Assembly (NCBI GenBank): GCA_028023455.1
Contig: JAQFVV010012544.1
Location: 932,001 to 996,000 of the forward strand
Reading direction: 5' to 3'
Source of the DNA: Epiperipatus broadwayi
Taxonomy: Eukaryota; Onychophora; Udeonychophora; Euonychophora; Peripatidae
Length of the DNA: 64,000 nucleotides
The translations under genes and the position numbers were made by a program. The notes beneath the pieces are model-generated. The model saw only the letters and a list, made by a program, of their open reading frames with translations. It was not told the DNA's origin and made no database searches. Shown piece after piece: positions 47,722 to 60,820 of the stretch. Each line of letters begins with the position of its first letter. The stretch's first letter is position 1.

Positions 47722-48173
47722 AAGGGGTGTCCAACAAGTTGATCGTGATCCACCGGTCGATCGCAAAGCCATTTTTGGTCGATCGCGAGGCCAATCTGGC
47801 AAGAGCTCTCGGGTAACGAGTGAAACAAATTAAGTCAAGTTTTTTTTATTTTTGTTCTAAATTTTTTTTCAATTCTAGATAGGTGAAGTCCACTATTGAA
47901 AATAATATTTTTAATCTTGATTTAACTAGCTAATTTGAATTAATAAATATTGTTAATAATTACACATGTTGCTTTAATTCCCCGACATGAGTTTTTTGGC
48001 CCGTTAAATAATTATTTTTTTCTAGGTAGATATATAAAAATGGTATGTATTTCACACCTCCCTCCACTTAGACTACGGCTATGACAAGTCGATCGCCTAT
48101 GATAACAAGTCGATCGCAAAACATTTTTAAAATAAAAAGTAGATCTTATGAACACAAAAGTTGGCCACCCCTG
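47722..48173. mobile_element. Non-autonomous hAT MITE with 8-bp duplications
   Basis: Terminal inverted repeats AAGGGGTGTCCAAC (47722-47735) and GTTGGCCACCCCTG (48160-48173), with two mismatches, match the CAGGGGTGGCCAAC ends of hAT elements. An exact 8-bp duplication GTATATAG lies on both sides (47714-47721, 48174-48181), the hAT hallmark. Four subterminal GTCGATCGC motifs (47756, 47779, 48088, 48110), two near each end, are likely transposase-binding sites. No transposase is encoded; a distant hAT enzyme must have moved it. The TSD is perfect, so the insertion is fairly young. Confidence 0.95.
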
Positions 48174-48181
48174 GTATATAG

Positions 48182-49505
48182 GATATATGGGCACAGACTT
48201 TCACACGACCCACCACTCTCCACTCCATCTTTGTTTATAGATGTAAATGTTTTAAGTTAGAAATTTTTTTGTTTTGTATATCATGATTTAATTCTATAAA
48301 GATGGTTAATGCTACACATAATGTTAAAGATTTTTCTGATGATAAACATATTTTATATAATTATATTTTAAAATAAAAATTATACGAGTTTTTCCCAATA
48401 AGACTGAATAAAAATTGATAATTTAAAGATCTAAATGCCATTTCACGCTGCTATAATTAGATTCCTACCTTACTATCTTTAGGCCTCATATTAATTAGTG
48501 CTGCAAAACGTTTATGATGTTTTTTGCTATTAATGCAATAATTTTTATACCGCCATTAATTAGTTGTTTAATAGGTTTTTTTTTAGTTTTGTCATTTATG
48601 CTGATATAAAATGTGAATTATTAAGAATCGTTTTGTTTGTTTTTTTTTTAAAAAAAAGAGAATTACTAAAATTATAGGAACTTAAATGTAAACGAAATAT
48701 TTTTATGTATATTTACACATCTTTATAATACTTAAATCATTTATTTAAAAAAAAAAAAAACTATTTATCCTGGTAATATTTATTATTGTGTTTAAGTTAT
48801 TTTGCTTTAAAACTATAATACTTTGAACTGATATTCTTTGACGCCTTTTACAAGTTCAATTTTTTAAAAATTATCTTTTTAGTTTCATTAAAATTACTTT
48901 ACTAATGACGTTATTTACACATTATTTCAAGCATATATTTCTTATTAATGATTGATAATAACTGTAAAATATGTGATTTTTTCCCCAATAGACACATTAA
49001 GATGAAATTAAGAATTGTTTTAAACTTCTGACAATCCAAACCTAAAAATTGTTTATGTGATAATTTCAGTACCTTGGATTTTCTTTTGTTGTCTAACAGA
49101 ATTTGTTTTGATTTATATCTATTATTTGAATAGAAAAAAAACTATCGTTTTTTCAAAATTTATTTTACAGTATTTCTTTTTGCTAACAACATTCAAAAGT
49201 TTAATGTTTAATTATTTATAAATTCTATAATGTTTATAATTAGTTTTAAAAATGAAAACCATATTTATATAAAAGATTTTATTTATTTTTAAACGAACAA
49301 GTCTTAACTTTTTGTAATAAATAATTTTTTAAAAAAGAAAATCAACTGACTAACATCAATTAAGTTATTAAAATAAATGATTACTTTTATTACAGAAAAA
49401 TATTATTTAAAAATTGGAAAAAACACTACGTTTCGAAATTCATAATTAAGATTCATATTACCTCACTTATATAATACATATCATAACATTTTTATAAAAC
49501 TTGTT
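48182..49505. other. No recognised gene
   Basis: 48182-48235 resembles an H2 tail (CAGACTTTCACACGACCC). The rest is AT-rich with long A and T runs. Confidence 0.5.
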
Positions 49506-49522
49506 TAATAAGTCGGGAGTAT

Positions 49523-49639
49523 TAAAACATGCAAAACTCTCCATACAGTAGTGCCACTCCGAGGGAGCCAGAATAATCAATGCTTGCACTGAGTCGCACT
49601 ACTGTATGCAAGGGTTAAAAATAGTGATCATGTGATGTG
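49523..49639. mobile_element. H1 repeat, copy i
   Basis: Short fold-back with CATACAGTAGTGCCACTC facing GAGTCGCACTACTGTATG, ending GTGATCATGTGATGTG. It is flanked by 13-bp duplications with one mismatch: AAGTCGGGAGTAT (49510-49522) and AAGTTGGGAGTAT (49640-49652). Confidence 0.85.
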
Positions 49640-49654
49640 AAGTTGGGAGTATGT

Positions 49655-51685
49655 TTTTATTATATAAAATTTATTAATCCAGTTTTATAAAATTATTATA
49701 TCTTTGAAAATGCAACATTAAAAAAATACTCTGCATTAAAAAATAAAATAAAATGACAAAATGCCTTTTTATTAAATGTAACAAAAGTTAAAAATTTAAA
49801 ATTAGCAAATTAAATTACTACTTGTAAAATCTATTCTGATGCACCCTTATAAAATTAACATGAACAAACTAATACTTATTAAAAATAAAACAATACTTCA
49901 AAAATCTTTCTAGTGCCCAAATATATGAATTTTACATAATAAAACAAATTTAAAGCTAATAGCATCACTAACACATCCATAGATTAAAACATCAGTATTC
50001 TGGCAAGAAGACAGCAGAAGTTGGAAAATATTAGGATTAGATATCTTAAAAGTAATGCAAGTAATAGGAAGCAAATAATGACAAGAATTATTACATCATT
50101 TCATCTCTCAAAATCTTATAGATAATCATATTTTTTGGATAATAGCTAAGTTGTTTTGCCAACAATATTCAAAATTACTCTGCATAAGTTAGTGAATAAT
50201 GGAGTTATATGTGAAAAAATATTTTCAAAATCTGAATTTGTATACAATAATATACTTTTTTCTTCTCACTCTGTACATGGCAGGACTAGTTACTTTTTTA
50301 AACATCTAAATCAACTGATTTTGTTACATGAGAATAGTGTTTCTTATTCAATTATTATGGCTAAAAAAAGAAAAAAAATTAATGTAATAAAAGATACCAT
50401 TTCTATAATTAGCAGAATCATACCCATAAAGTGATTTTTAAATCTGAATTTAATCATGATATTACATTTCAAAATCTAATATTACATTCCAAACACACAA
50501 AAAAAATGTGTAACATTTAAATGTTATAATTAGTTAGAAAAGACATATTTGTATATATAAGTGTGTGATTTTTCTGATAACTATGGTACTTTAAAAATTG
50601 TATTCTTTGTTTTAATAATACTCATTCAATCAATAGCAAATGAATTGTAAATATAACAATATAATAAAGCAAAAAATACTATTCAGGCAATCATTTCTGT
50701 AGACTGATAATGAAAATGTCAATGGCATAATAAATTTAAAGCTGTAACCATGACCATAAAGCAAAATAGACCAAGATTCAGAAATAAATATTGATAAATA
50801 CAATAGTCTAAGAGAATGACATTTTATTACTTAAATATATCAAAAACAATTTGAGTTAATTATATAAAGTGAAAGTTTCCAACTTGCAATACAGATTCAT
50901 GTTTACACAGCAAACCTATAATAACTACTTCATCTATAATATGCAAAAACTTTTATATTTTTTCAAAAACTATATGCTACATTAAAATAGATTTTTCTTT
51001 GACTCTACATAATATACCATATTTTAGTCTTATTAGGAAAATAATGCTATAAACCTTACATTAATACATTTAATTATTTCTTTGTTGCTTAATGTAGTCT
51101 AACCCATAGTCAAATCATAATATATACATATATGTATTGATATACTTATGGCTTTAAATCTTTATGAAGTATTTACTTTAAAATTTTATACAATAGTATA
51201 AACAATATTAAGAAAATTAGACAAATATTTATATTTGTTTTTCTACAAGAAAAGAGCTTTTATCTTTAATTCAAATTTCAGTAAAATCTTTAATTGCTAT
51301 GAAACAAAGCAGATTGTTTGTTTTCAACTTTTGGTCATTATTATTTTGTACAGTATTACAAAACTTTACTTAAACATGATCTGGTTAGAGGGTATGTGTG
51401 CAGGTAATGTAGTCGATTGTTGTCCTAAATCTGTACAATTAAAGTGAAGCTTTTAGGTTTTTATTATTTCATAACATTTTACTTTCAATTTAATTATAAA
51501 CATAAATGTTGTTTAATAGTAAGAGCCTAAAAAGCCTCTCTTTAATTGCACAGATTTATTATAACAATAAATTCTTACATCTACCCATCCCTCTTCTAAC
51601 CAGATAATGTTCAACTTATCTTTTTACAAATAATTATTTTCATAAAGCTTTTACTTAATATGTATATGTTATAACAATAAAGAGT
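49655..51685. other. No recognised gene
   Basis: Several chance-length frames (50156-50434, 51235-51447) lack motifs or duplicates. Confidence 0.5.
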
Positions 51686-51689
51686 TAAA

Positions 51690-53754
51690 GTGTAAATATG
51701 GAGAAATGACTATCCACCATTTTCCCCAAATATTATAGTATCAATTAATATTGGCAATGAATAGTCATCAACAAATTTAAGAATTTGAATGCACATGATC
51801 AAGTGCTAAAGTCTCTATCATAAAAGGTAATGTTAGAATCCTAATACATGCAGATCATCATCCTTGATCTGGCCATATGGTACTATGAATATAGTCACCA
51901 TATCTTAACTAATTTCAAATCTAAAATTCAATACCATCCAAAGAACCATATGAATGTCCAAATAGAAACATATAGGTTCCATTTACAAATAAATTAGTCT
52001 CATTGTTCTATAGCTAGAAGATCACATGAGCATTAGAAACTGTGACTGTGAGCAAGAGAAAATGTGAATGTTTAATCTTCCATAAATTAATAATCTTACT
52101 GGCATCATTTACAAATCCCTTAAACCTCACATCTAGGATAAATTCAAGTCACACATTCTTCCAATTCATTGCACAAATAACTGGAGGAATAAAGGTTTTA
52201 ACACTATTGTTTACATTTAAATAATGACATTATCTAATAAATTAATACATTCAGTAAAGATATGACAATATGATAAGTCTAAAGATATGACAATATGATA
52301 AGTCTAATATATTTTTTTCACAAAAATAATATATAGCAAAACACTAAATTAATTAACATTTACTTTCTGATTTAGTTTTCTGTTTTTAATAATTAAAACT
52401 GAATACAACATTTCACAAATAAGAGATAAAACATTCAACCATGGTTAAAGCTGTCTTCACTTTTTTTTATGAAAATGGAAATGTCTTACGACCTTTTTTT
52501 AAGTTTTGGAGGAAAAATATAATACATAAATAAAAACATGTTTCAACATAAAAAACTTTAACTTGGAGAAAACTTTAACTTGCAAAGGATTGATCATGGC
52601 AGAAAACATGCTGATGATTACCATGGTTTTATTATTTTAGACCTACTTTTGTAATTATAACTTTCCATTTCTTTCATGTTAGTTTTCTTGCTTGTAAGTT
52701 CCAAGTGTTTACTTTAAATAATGATCTGTTTTAAATGTTCTCCTGATTAATATTTTTTATTTTGTAGGATCAATTTTCTATTATGATAAAAACTTCCACA
52801 TTTATGCAGACTTTTCAGATATGTAAACTCAGTTAAATTTATCCATTTTAGAATACAATTTTCAGTTTGGTACCATCTAAATTATCCATTTTCCAATGTA
52901 ATAATTTGCAGTTTAGATCAACACAGGCTGAGATTGCCTTGTTTTTGGGTGAAACACAAAGTGTGTTGCAATTTCTCACAGGGGTATTATTCTTTTACAT
53001 TTTTTATCTAGTGAACATATTTTATGGTTAGATTTGATGACACTTAGATTTTAGTTAAAACTTAGAACATGTTTTTTTTTTCAAATATTTCAAAAACATT
53101 TTACAACTAATAGTGGGGTTAACTGCAAATTTGAACTTTTTCCTGTTCTTTTCACATGTGGGCCATTACGTTCTTCATATTCCAACAGCTGAATCAAGAA
53201 TGACTTGATGACTTAACTAGACACTGATATCTAATGTTTTACTTATTTTTTGAAAAAATCTTGTATCAAAGCAATTACATGCTATATCAAACATGAAAAC
53301 ATTAAATGCTGACTAATAGATTTTCTTAATGGAAGGTTATTTTTCTCTGTTTTCTTAATTAAAAATGCCAATCCTACTCTAATTATTGAAAATTTTCTTT
53401 GTAGTTATTGTTTTTTAATTATCAAAGCATTATAATTCTTTAATTATATGCAATTGAAAAATACATTAGCTTTTTAGAAAGATAAAAAGAGAATAAAAAA
53501 AACTTTAATTTATTAAAACAATATTTCTCAACAAAAATGTTAGAACTTTATTTTTTTTTTAATTTAAAAAACTGAAAAACATTATTTAGAAATTTATTTA
53601 TTTATCTCTTATTATTTTTTAAAGTAAAAATTAATAGATAAATGCAATTATTAAAGAGAGAAAGAGTAAATAAATTATTTATTTTACTCTTTTATTATGC
53701 TTTATATATCATCTCTTTTACAATTACTTTTAGCAAACTATAAATATTCACTTC
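51690..53754 (+). repeat. R2 repeat, copy 1 (~2.1 kb)
   Basis: Matches 57950-60125 throughout in the same orientation. Landmarks: ACACTAAATTAATTAACATT, TTCCAATGTAATAATTTGCA, AACACAGGCTGA and CTGACTAATAGAT. It contains its own 25-bp tandem doublet near 52257-52307. No coding frame. It may be a decayed retroelement segment or a duplicated block. Confidence 0.85.
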
Positions 53755-53759
53755 AGGAT

Positions 53760-55500
53760 TGTAAAATCTCATGTAATATCTTACTACATTTGGTTAATGT
53801 ATATAAAATTACAATACTCTTTATTTAACATGATGAAACAATGAAAGGAAGATGAACATTTTAATTTTCATTATTTTACATATAGTTAATGCTCATCTTA
53901 TTTTTGGTTCTGTATCATTCCAAGACTGGTCTATTGCATGTACAACTATATCATAATATATTACTACAAATAATCTGCCATGAATAAATAACAATTGAGA
54001 ATCAGTATTACAATATTAACATGAACATATAATGTTACCATACTAAATATATATATATATATGTATATTATAGCTACACATCACATTTCTGCCAGTCATT
54101 TTGCTCCAATGAACAAGTGATATCAGGAATAATCAACTGATCCACAGATATCTCCAGGTAATCTCAACTGAGATTCTAAGAAGATAAAAATGGTCATCAA
54201 TTATATATAACTATAATATATAATTTGTTAGGATAAATAATGGAGTAAGTATGCACATCTGATTAATCAATCCTACACAAACATATATGTGAGAAATGCT
54301 ACATGGCAATATTTACACTTCTGTCACACATGATCACAAAGTATGATACATTCAAGCAATTACTTTGTTCCATTTTATGTCTCTAAATAATGGCTTTAAC
54401 ATTTTAGAATTATATATTTACTCAATTTATTCCATTATTATTTAGTGGTAATAGATTCAGTGCATATTGGTTTATTTCACACTTCTTAATATGTTACTGA
54501 AGTACTTTTTCTCAAGGGCCTTCAATTTATTTAACTTTTATTGCTATTAGCTACTGAATGAAAGCATGGACTTTGGACCATTTTATTTTTTAAAATTTAT
54601 TGATCATATCTCAATGGTTTGTAATTCTTGCACTTTTTAATAGCATGCTGGAATTAATATATGCCAATTTTTGAAGATAACATTCAGAGTATGAGTCTAT
54701 TTAACTTACCAAATGGTGTATGCATTTATATTATGAAGCACGGCTAAAATTGTTTATTATAAAACTGATCCAGGATCAATTAAATGATAAGCCATTCACA
54801 TTGTTACTCTATGCTCTGTCCTAGAAATGTTTTAAGTCTAGGTGGTTTCATCCTCAGTGATTTAGAATATCTGTCACAATCTTCATGAACACTGGTCATA
54901 TTCTTCTATTTAATGTGATTTTGATCTTTTCAATTTCTGACCTCTACTTTTTGAAAATCTATCTGATTATCTCTCATTTACCTGCTTTTCTTGGATAAAA
55001 TAACTTTGTGACCTTTTCATTAGTCTTGTTTTTCCCTTATACCTATACATTTCCATTTTTTCCAATATGGATGGAAGATGTTATTTACATTTATGCACTC
55101 TATGTGTGATTCACTTACATGGACTTTGTAGATTTTATATACCTTTATGCACTCTATTGATGTATTTACACCTTTATTTATGACTTTTTTTTTATTGATT
55201 ATAGCTTGTTTGTGACTTAAAATATTCAGCTGGTTTACTGTTTATATCAAGTACAGTTACCTCCTCAATAGATCAGTGATAGATGCAATGGGTATCTGTT
55301 CAACTTTAAGAGACAAATACTCTCTTGTGATCCTAATTATATGGTCTTCAATTAGAATATGGGAATCTGGGACTTCTCAATCTTGTCACTTACCTTCTAA
55401 AAATGGTATATATTAATTCAGATATATACTTTACTTGTGAGACTAGGTATATTATACCCTCTTGATAATCTTCATCCTGATAATCTTCATCCCAATAGTT
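53760..55500. other. No recognised gene
   Basis: AT-rich, short (AT)n near 54047. Some small direct repeats near 55080-55150 (TTTATGCACTCTAT twice). Confidence 0.5.
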
Positions 55501-55507
55501 CATCAAT

Positions 55508-56650
55508 CCTACCATACCTGAGATTCTCCCTGTAACTGGTGGCATCCTATCATCATCTTACTTTAATACTACAATACCTGAGGTTTTTTTTCTCAGTAGT
55601 GGCATGCTTTCACCATCTTATATTCCTCTGGCATAATATTTAAACTAAAACACTTTTCTAAGCTGCTTATGTGTTCAGTATGTACTTTACCAGCCTCGCC
55701 TGTAAGCATTATTATCTTTAAAAATTGATTCACAAAACTATGTACATTATTATAAGGAACAGAGATTAACCTAATTCTTTCATGATTGTTTTTATCCTGA
55801 ATGGAATGTGACCAGATCTGCACCCTTTTTATCAATTTCCACTTCTTTAATCTTGTTGAGTTTATTTATTTATTTATGTTCAATCTCTATCATTTCCAGA
55901 TGACTGATGGTTTCTTTTTAATCCTTTCCGAGTATTTCTTCATTCCTTTTAATCTTCAGTTTCCTGTTTGATCTTTGATAGTTGAATCTGCACTTATTCT
56001 ATTATTTCATCATTTACTGTAAATTTTAATGGTTTATCCTCTACACTATTTAATTTATCCTTTCATCTCCCCCCTTAATGATACCCTGTATCAGATCCAT
56101 AAAAATTTCCATTTTTTGTCCTGTTTCTTTTTGTCTTATTCCACTTTGATCCACAAATTTTGAGTGCTTTTTTCTATTCTTTTGTCTTATCTTTTTCCAT
56201 TGATAAGATAATATTCTGAATAGCTTTCTTAATGCTCTGTTCATTTTTTGAATTCTGATAAATATCCTCCATTTGAAATCAACATTTTTGATTGTTGTCT
56301 TTTATTTTCCATAGCAACATTTCTTCTTTTTTCTGATTACCTTATTCCATTTTAATCCATAAATTTTTGATTGTTGTATACTATATTTTAGCAATGACTG
56401 TCTTTGCTAACCACTGTCTTCTATTTTCTTTATCAGCATTTGACTTTGTATTTTTATTTCTCTGAACATTTCTTTTGATCTCTTTTGATTTTCCTCTTCT
56501 CTTTATTGATTACTTTTTCACTTCCTTAAACATTTGCAATAATGGAGCTGACATTCTTCTCTATTGTCTGTGATTCTTCAATTGATTGCTAACATGTTTC
56601 TTGATAATGTTATTCCTCCATTTTCCTCAATTTTGTCATTGTCTGCATAA
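55508..56650 (-). pseudogene. Decayed LINE-ORF1-like coding region
   Basis: The open minus frame 55835-55593 (80 codons) contains NNHERIRLISVPYNNVHSFV, resembling the RRM entry (N.IRI.GVPY.....) of LINE ORF1 proteins. Upstream, 56244-56050 (64 codons) and decayed text to about 56650 are rich in Lys, Glu and Gln, like the coiled coil that precedes that domain, with an internally repeated K.W/FVDQSGIRQ-type unit. Near its 3' side is a ~55-bp direct duplication (55508-55563 and 55567-55621). No endonuclease or RT follows. Alternatively it is an unrelated Lys/Glu-rich relic. Confidence 0.4.
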
Positions 56651-56760
56651 ATGTTTATATTAAAATAATTTTAATTTCACAGATTTATATTAAATTTTTT
56701 TTTTATGAAACAAAGGTATACTTATTGTCTTCCTGAAGGTTTGTGATGATGTTTTAGTTG

Positions 56761-56939
56761 TATTTTTATATTGGACTATTCCCATCATCTAATATGAGTA
56801 TTCAATGTCTTTAGAAAAATTTAACTATGTGCTACTACTAACAGTTGAATGTATTTGGAATATTTAAATAAAGTTTTTTTTTTCTAAAGACATTCAATAC
56901 TCATATTAGATGATGGAAATGTTCCAATATAAAAATACA
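56761..56939. repeat. PLE 3' ends in inverted arrangement (57-bp arms)
   Basis: Left arm 56761-56817 and right arm 56880-56939 are nearly perfect inverses (about 4 mismatches) around a 62-bp spacer. The spacer plus right arm equals the PLE 3' terminal sequence at 10740-10850. A terminal piece of the element is thus present in both orientations. Confidence 0.85.
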
Positions 56940-56944
56940 AATGT

Positions 56945-57945
56945 ATACTTATATTTAATTACTTTAATCTTCAAATAATAGTATAAACTTTTAAAGTATT
57001 TTTTTCGTAAAATAAACCCCCACATCACTTTGTCTCCATGTAACCTTTCACTTTCAGAAAATAGTACTATGAATAAACTGCCTTTATTTAAACCTGACTA
57101 TCTCTATACATGACTTTACCTGTTTACTCTAATTTATTTTCTCTTGCGTTTATGACTGATGTTCTTATTCATAATTATTTTTTAGTACATGTGCAACCAT
57201 TTATTCAATTTTTTTTCAGAGATATGCCAGTAAAAGAATGAATAATAACCCACAATTCAAGAATAGATACATAATCATATTCCTAAACCATATGTACCCA
57301 ATGCAGCACCACACTATAATGTCTATTTCAATTTATACTAACAACTGAATTGAAATAATAATGTAAAAATCTTTGCAAATCTTTATCCCTTTCAGTCTTA
57401 TAGGCAGATAAATAAAAAAACTTTAAAATTATGCATTGCTTTTTTTTAAACTTAGTGGCTGGAGTTTATGGCATAGGACTATGTTAGTAGTCCACAATAA
57501 GCAACTAAAAATGTAAAAAGATGAACATGGATTGTATCGCTGCCTGAGATAGAACCCTTCATAAAATTGCATAAAACATTGCATCATCAAACCAATGTAA
57601 ATTCTCCATCCATAACCAGTACTGTTAATATGACTAACAAAACTGGAACATTCAAAAAATCAATTCAATCTCCAAATATTACATTTGATTTTCTCTTCTT
57701 CATTAAATATAAACTCTCTTTAAACACACATTAACATGTTCTACTTTTATAATTTAGTCAACGAATCATAATCTATATTCTTGTCTCATATTTTAGAGTG
57801 ATACATTTTTTCTTATTTATTATATATCAAAATTGACTTTCTCAAGTGTAAATCTTTAAGTTATGTGATCCTTAGATATACTGATGACTGAAACTCAATC
57901 ATGATATTAGGACCACAGTTGGGTCAACATTTGTGACATTGTGAA
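56945..57945. other. No recognised gene
   Basis: AT-rich; nothing supported. Confidence 0.5.
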
Positions 57946-57949
57946 AAGG

Positions 57950-59783
57950 TAAATATGGGGAGATAACTAACCATTCCCAAATATTATCTCAATTAATATT
58001 GTCAATGAATAGAAATCAATAAAATGAATAAATATAAAAGAGTATGAGAGAATCAGCATTTAATAAAAATAAGTAATTATAATATTGTTATATTATTAGC
58101 ATTAAACAAAAATAGTCTAATTATTTGAAAAACCAATGCCAAACTCATGGCATAAGGTAGAACCATAAGCTCAATGTGCATGCTCACATGCTGATCATCA
58201 TCATATCTCTGGGCAAATAGTATTAAGAATGTAGTGACCATATATAAACAAATTTCAAATCTAAAGTACATTAAATAGACTAGAGATGATCCTGAATTTT
58301 GCACCATCCAGAGAACCATCTGGTGTGACAAATATAAACATATTTTCCACATACAATAAATTAACCTCTTATTGTTCTACAACTTGCTCAAGATCTCAAG
58401 GATTCTAGAGACTATGATTGATAACTAGAGAAAATGTATATGCTTAAGCTACTATAATTTAAATAGTCTTATAGGAATCACAAATCTGTTAAAGCAGATT
58501 TCAAATCACACATACTGCCAATTCATAATATACATAACTAGAGGAATTAAGACATTAATACTATTTTTACATTTATTTCATGAAATTAACTAATAAATTA
58601 AAAAAAAATATTTCATACAAAATATAATATCATATAGCAAAACACTAAATTAATTAACATTTATTTTCTAATTTATTCCCTATTTTTAAATAATTAGATC
58701 TGATTACAACATTCCACAAATAAGAAATAAAAAATTTAAGCTTGGCTAAAACATTTTCATTTTTTATGAAAATGGGAATGTCCCATATTTTTTTATACAA
58801 ATTTTGGAGAAAAATAAATAATTTTATACAAATTTTGGAGAAAAATAAATAAATAAAAACATGTTTCAACAAAAGAAAAACAAATCAAGTTTTCTTTACT
58901 AGCAATTATGACTGATATTAAAAAAAATATTTATAAGTGTAGTTGTGCAAATGAAAATATATGAATGATAATTTGCACATCAATTATAACTTATTTCAAC
59001 AAGGTTTTATACTTGAAGTCATTCTTTTGTAATTATAACCTTCATTTTTTTCATGTTATTTTTTTGTATGTTTCAAGTGTTTAGATTAAATAATGCTTCT
59101 TTTTCAAAGTTGTCCTAAAACAATTTTATATGTTCAATTTTCCATTATGGTGATAATTTCCATGCTAACACAAATTATGTAAGCACAGTTAAACATATTG
59201 ATTTTTTAATATAGGTTTCAGGTTGGTATAATCTAAATTATCTATTTTCCAATGTAATAATTTGCAAATCAGGTTAACACAGGCTGAAATAGTCATATTT
59301 TTGGGTAGAACACAAAGCTTGTGCATTTTTTTCCAAAGGTATTCTACTTTTATATTTTTTAGTAAAATGCCATGGTTATATTTAATGATGTTTAGCTCTT
59401 ATCTAAACCTTTGCACATCATTTTCTTTAAATCTATTTTAAAAATTTCTTTTTTAAACTAGCATCAAGATTAATCTTCTGTTTCTTTACAACTGAGCTGC
59501 TACTGCTCTTCTCACAAAATCTGAATCAAGAATATCTTGCTTATGGAATTATAAACTGAATTCCAACACTTTAATCAGACTTTTTATTTTATATTATAGC
59601 CATTCAGTCACATATTATTCTAGACATGACAACATTAAACCCTGACTAATAGATCCACTTTTACAAAAGCTTATTTCCTGGGTTTTTTCTTAATGAAAAA
59701 TTTTAATTCTACTTTAATCACTGGACAATTTCTCAGTTGTTATTTTTTTTCCTTTTCAATTATCAAATACAATATTTTTTTTT

Positions 59784-59876
<93 letters not shown>

Positions 59877-60125
59877 TATATATATATTTTTTGGGGGGGG
59901 GGGGGGGGGGGAAGAAATAACAACTTCTATTAATTAAAATAATATTTCTTATCAAAAATGTTAAATCTTGTTTTTGTTCTTTTAAGAAACTAACAAATAT
60001 TACTTTAAATTTTACTTATTTAATTCTATTATTTTTAAAATTAAAATCTAATAGATAAATGAAATTTTTGAAGAGAGAAAAAAAAATTCTTTTATTATAC
60101 CTTCAACAACTATAAATATTCATAT
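57950..60125 (+). repeat. R2 repeat, copy 2 (~2.2 kb)
   Basis: Direct counterpart of 51690-53754, about 6.26 kb downstream. It differs by small indels, a 31-bp tandem doublet at 58791-58852, and a long AG microsatellite at the place where copy 1 has only a purine-rich AGAAAGATAAAAAGAGAA stretch. Confidence 0.85.
59785..59911 (+). repeat. (AG)43 microsatellite followed by G7 and G19 runs
   Basis: 59785-59870 is uninterrupted AG, then G (to 59876), TATATATATATTTTTT, then nineteen G (59893-59911). The Arg/Glu and Leu/Ser repeat frames across it are artefacts. The purine strand could form triplex or quadruplex structures. Confidence 0.97.
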
Positions 60126-60129
60126 TTTA

Positions 60130-60815
60130 GTTATTTAAAAAATGTTTTGAAGCTTTCATATCATAAATTATGGAATATAAAATTTTTAAATAAGTTAATA
60201 ATTGTTATTATAGAAAAACATTAGAAAAAATAATTCTTTTCCCCCCATTTTAAATTTCTTTGTTTTAATAAACTTGTAATATCTAACTTGATCAGATTTG
60301 GCTACTATCTATAATTTTAAAATATATTAGCATAATTTTGTGCATCACCAGCTTTAAATTTAACATTTTGTAATTATTTAAAATTTATTAACAAACAAAT
60401 TATCACTAGCATATTTAAAATTTCTGTAATATTAATCATGGTTATTACAAATAATGAGTTTAACATTTTAATGTCTTATAATTTGCTGTGTCTTGAATAT
60501 GCTTTTAATAAAATAAATGCTAAATCAATTTTATTATGACTTTTAAATTCTTTGCACTTTTGTTATTAAATATAATGTAACAGCAGATTGGTCACATGGT
60601 TCTATTAGAAGAATGTATATGTAACATATTTTAAGCACCTTTTTTAGATTAAATTATCAGAAAACACAAACAGTCTTAGAGAAGAAAGGAATGGATAAGT
60701 TTAAAAAAGTGTAGCATTATTCAGGGTAATTTTTGCATTAAAACACATGTAGGCTGAAAGAAGCTTTGATTGACATATTTGTGAGCTAATTATCATATTA
60801 TGCAGTTACAATTAC
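60130..60815. other. No recognised gene
   Basis: AT-rich, nothing supported. Confidence 0.5.
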
Positions 60816-60820
60816 CTTAA

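Noticed and set aside
57870-57905. CTGATGACTGAAACTCAATC resembles a compressed hammerhead
   Set aside because: Only two bases separate CUGAUGA from GAAAC, so no stem II is possible, and the flanks do not form a convincing stem I. Likely chance.
59693-59955. Arg/Glu and Ser/Leu repeat proteins on both strands
   Set aside because: Translation of the AG microsatellite and G runs.
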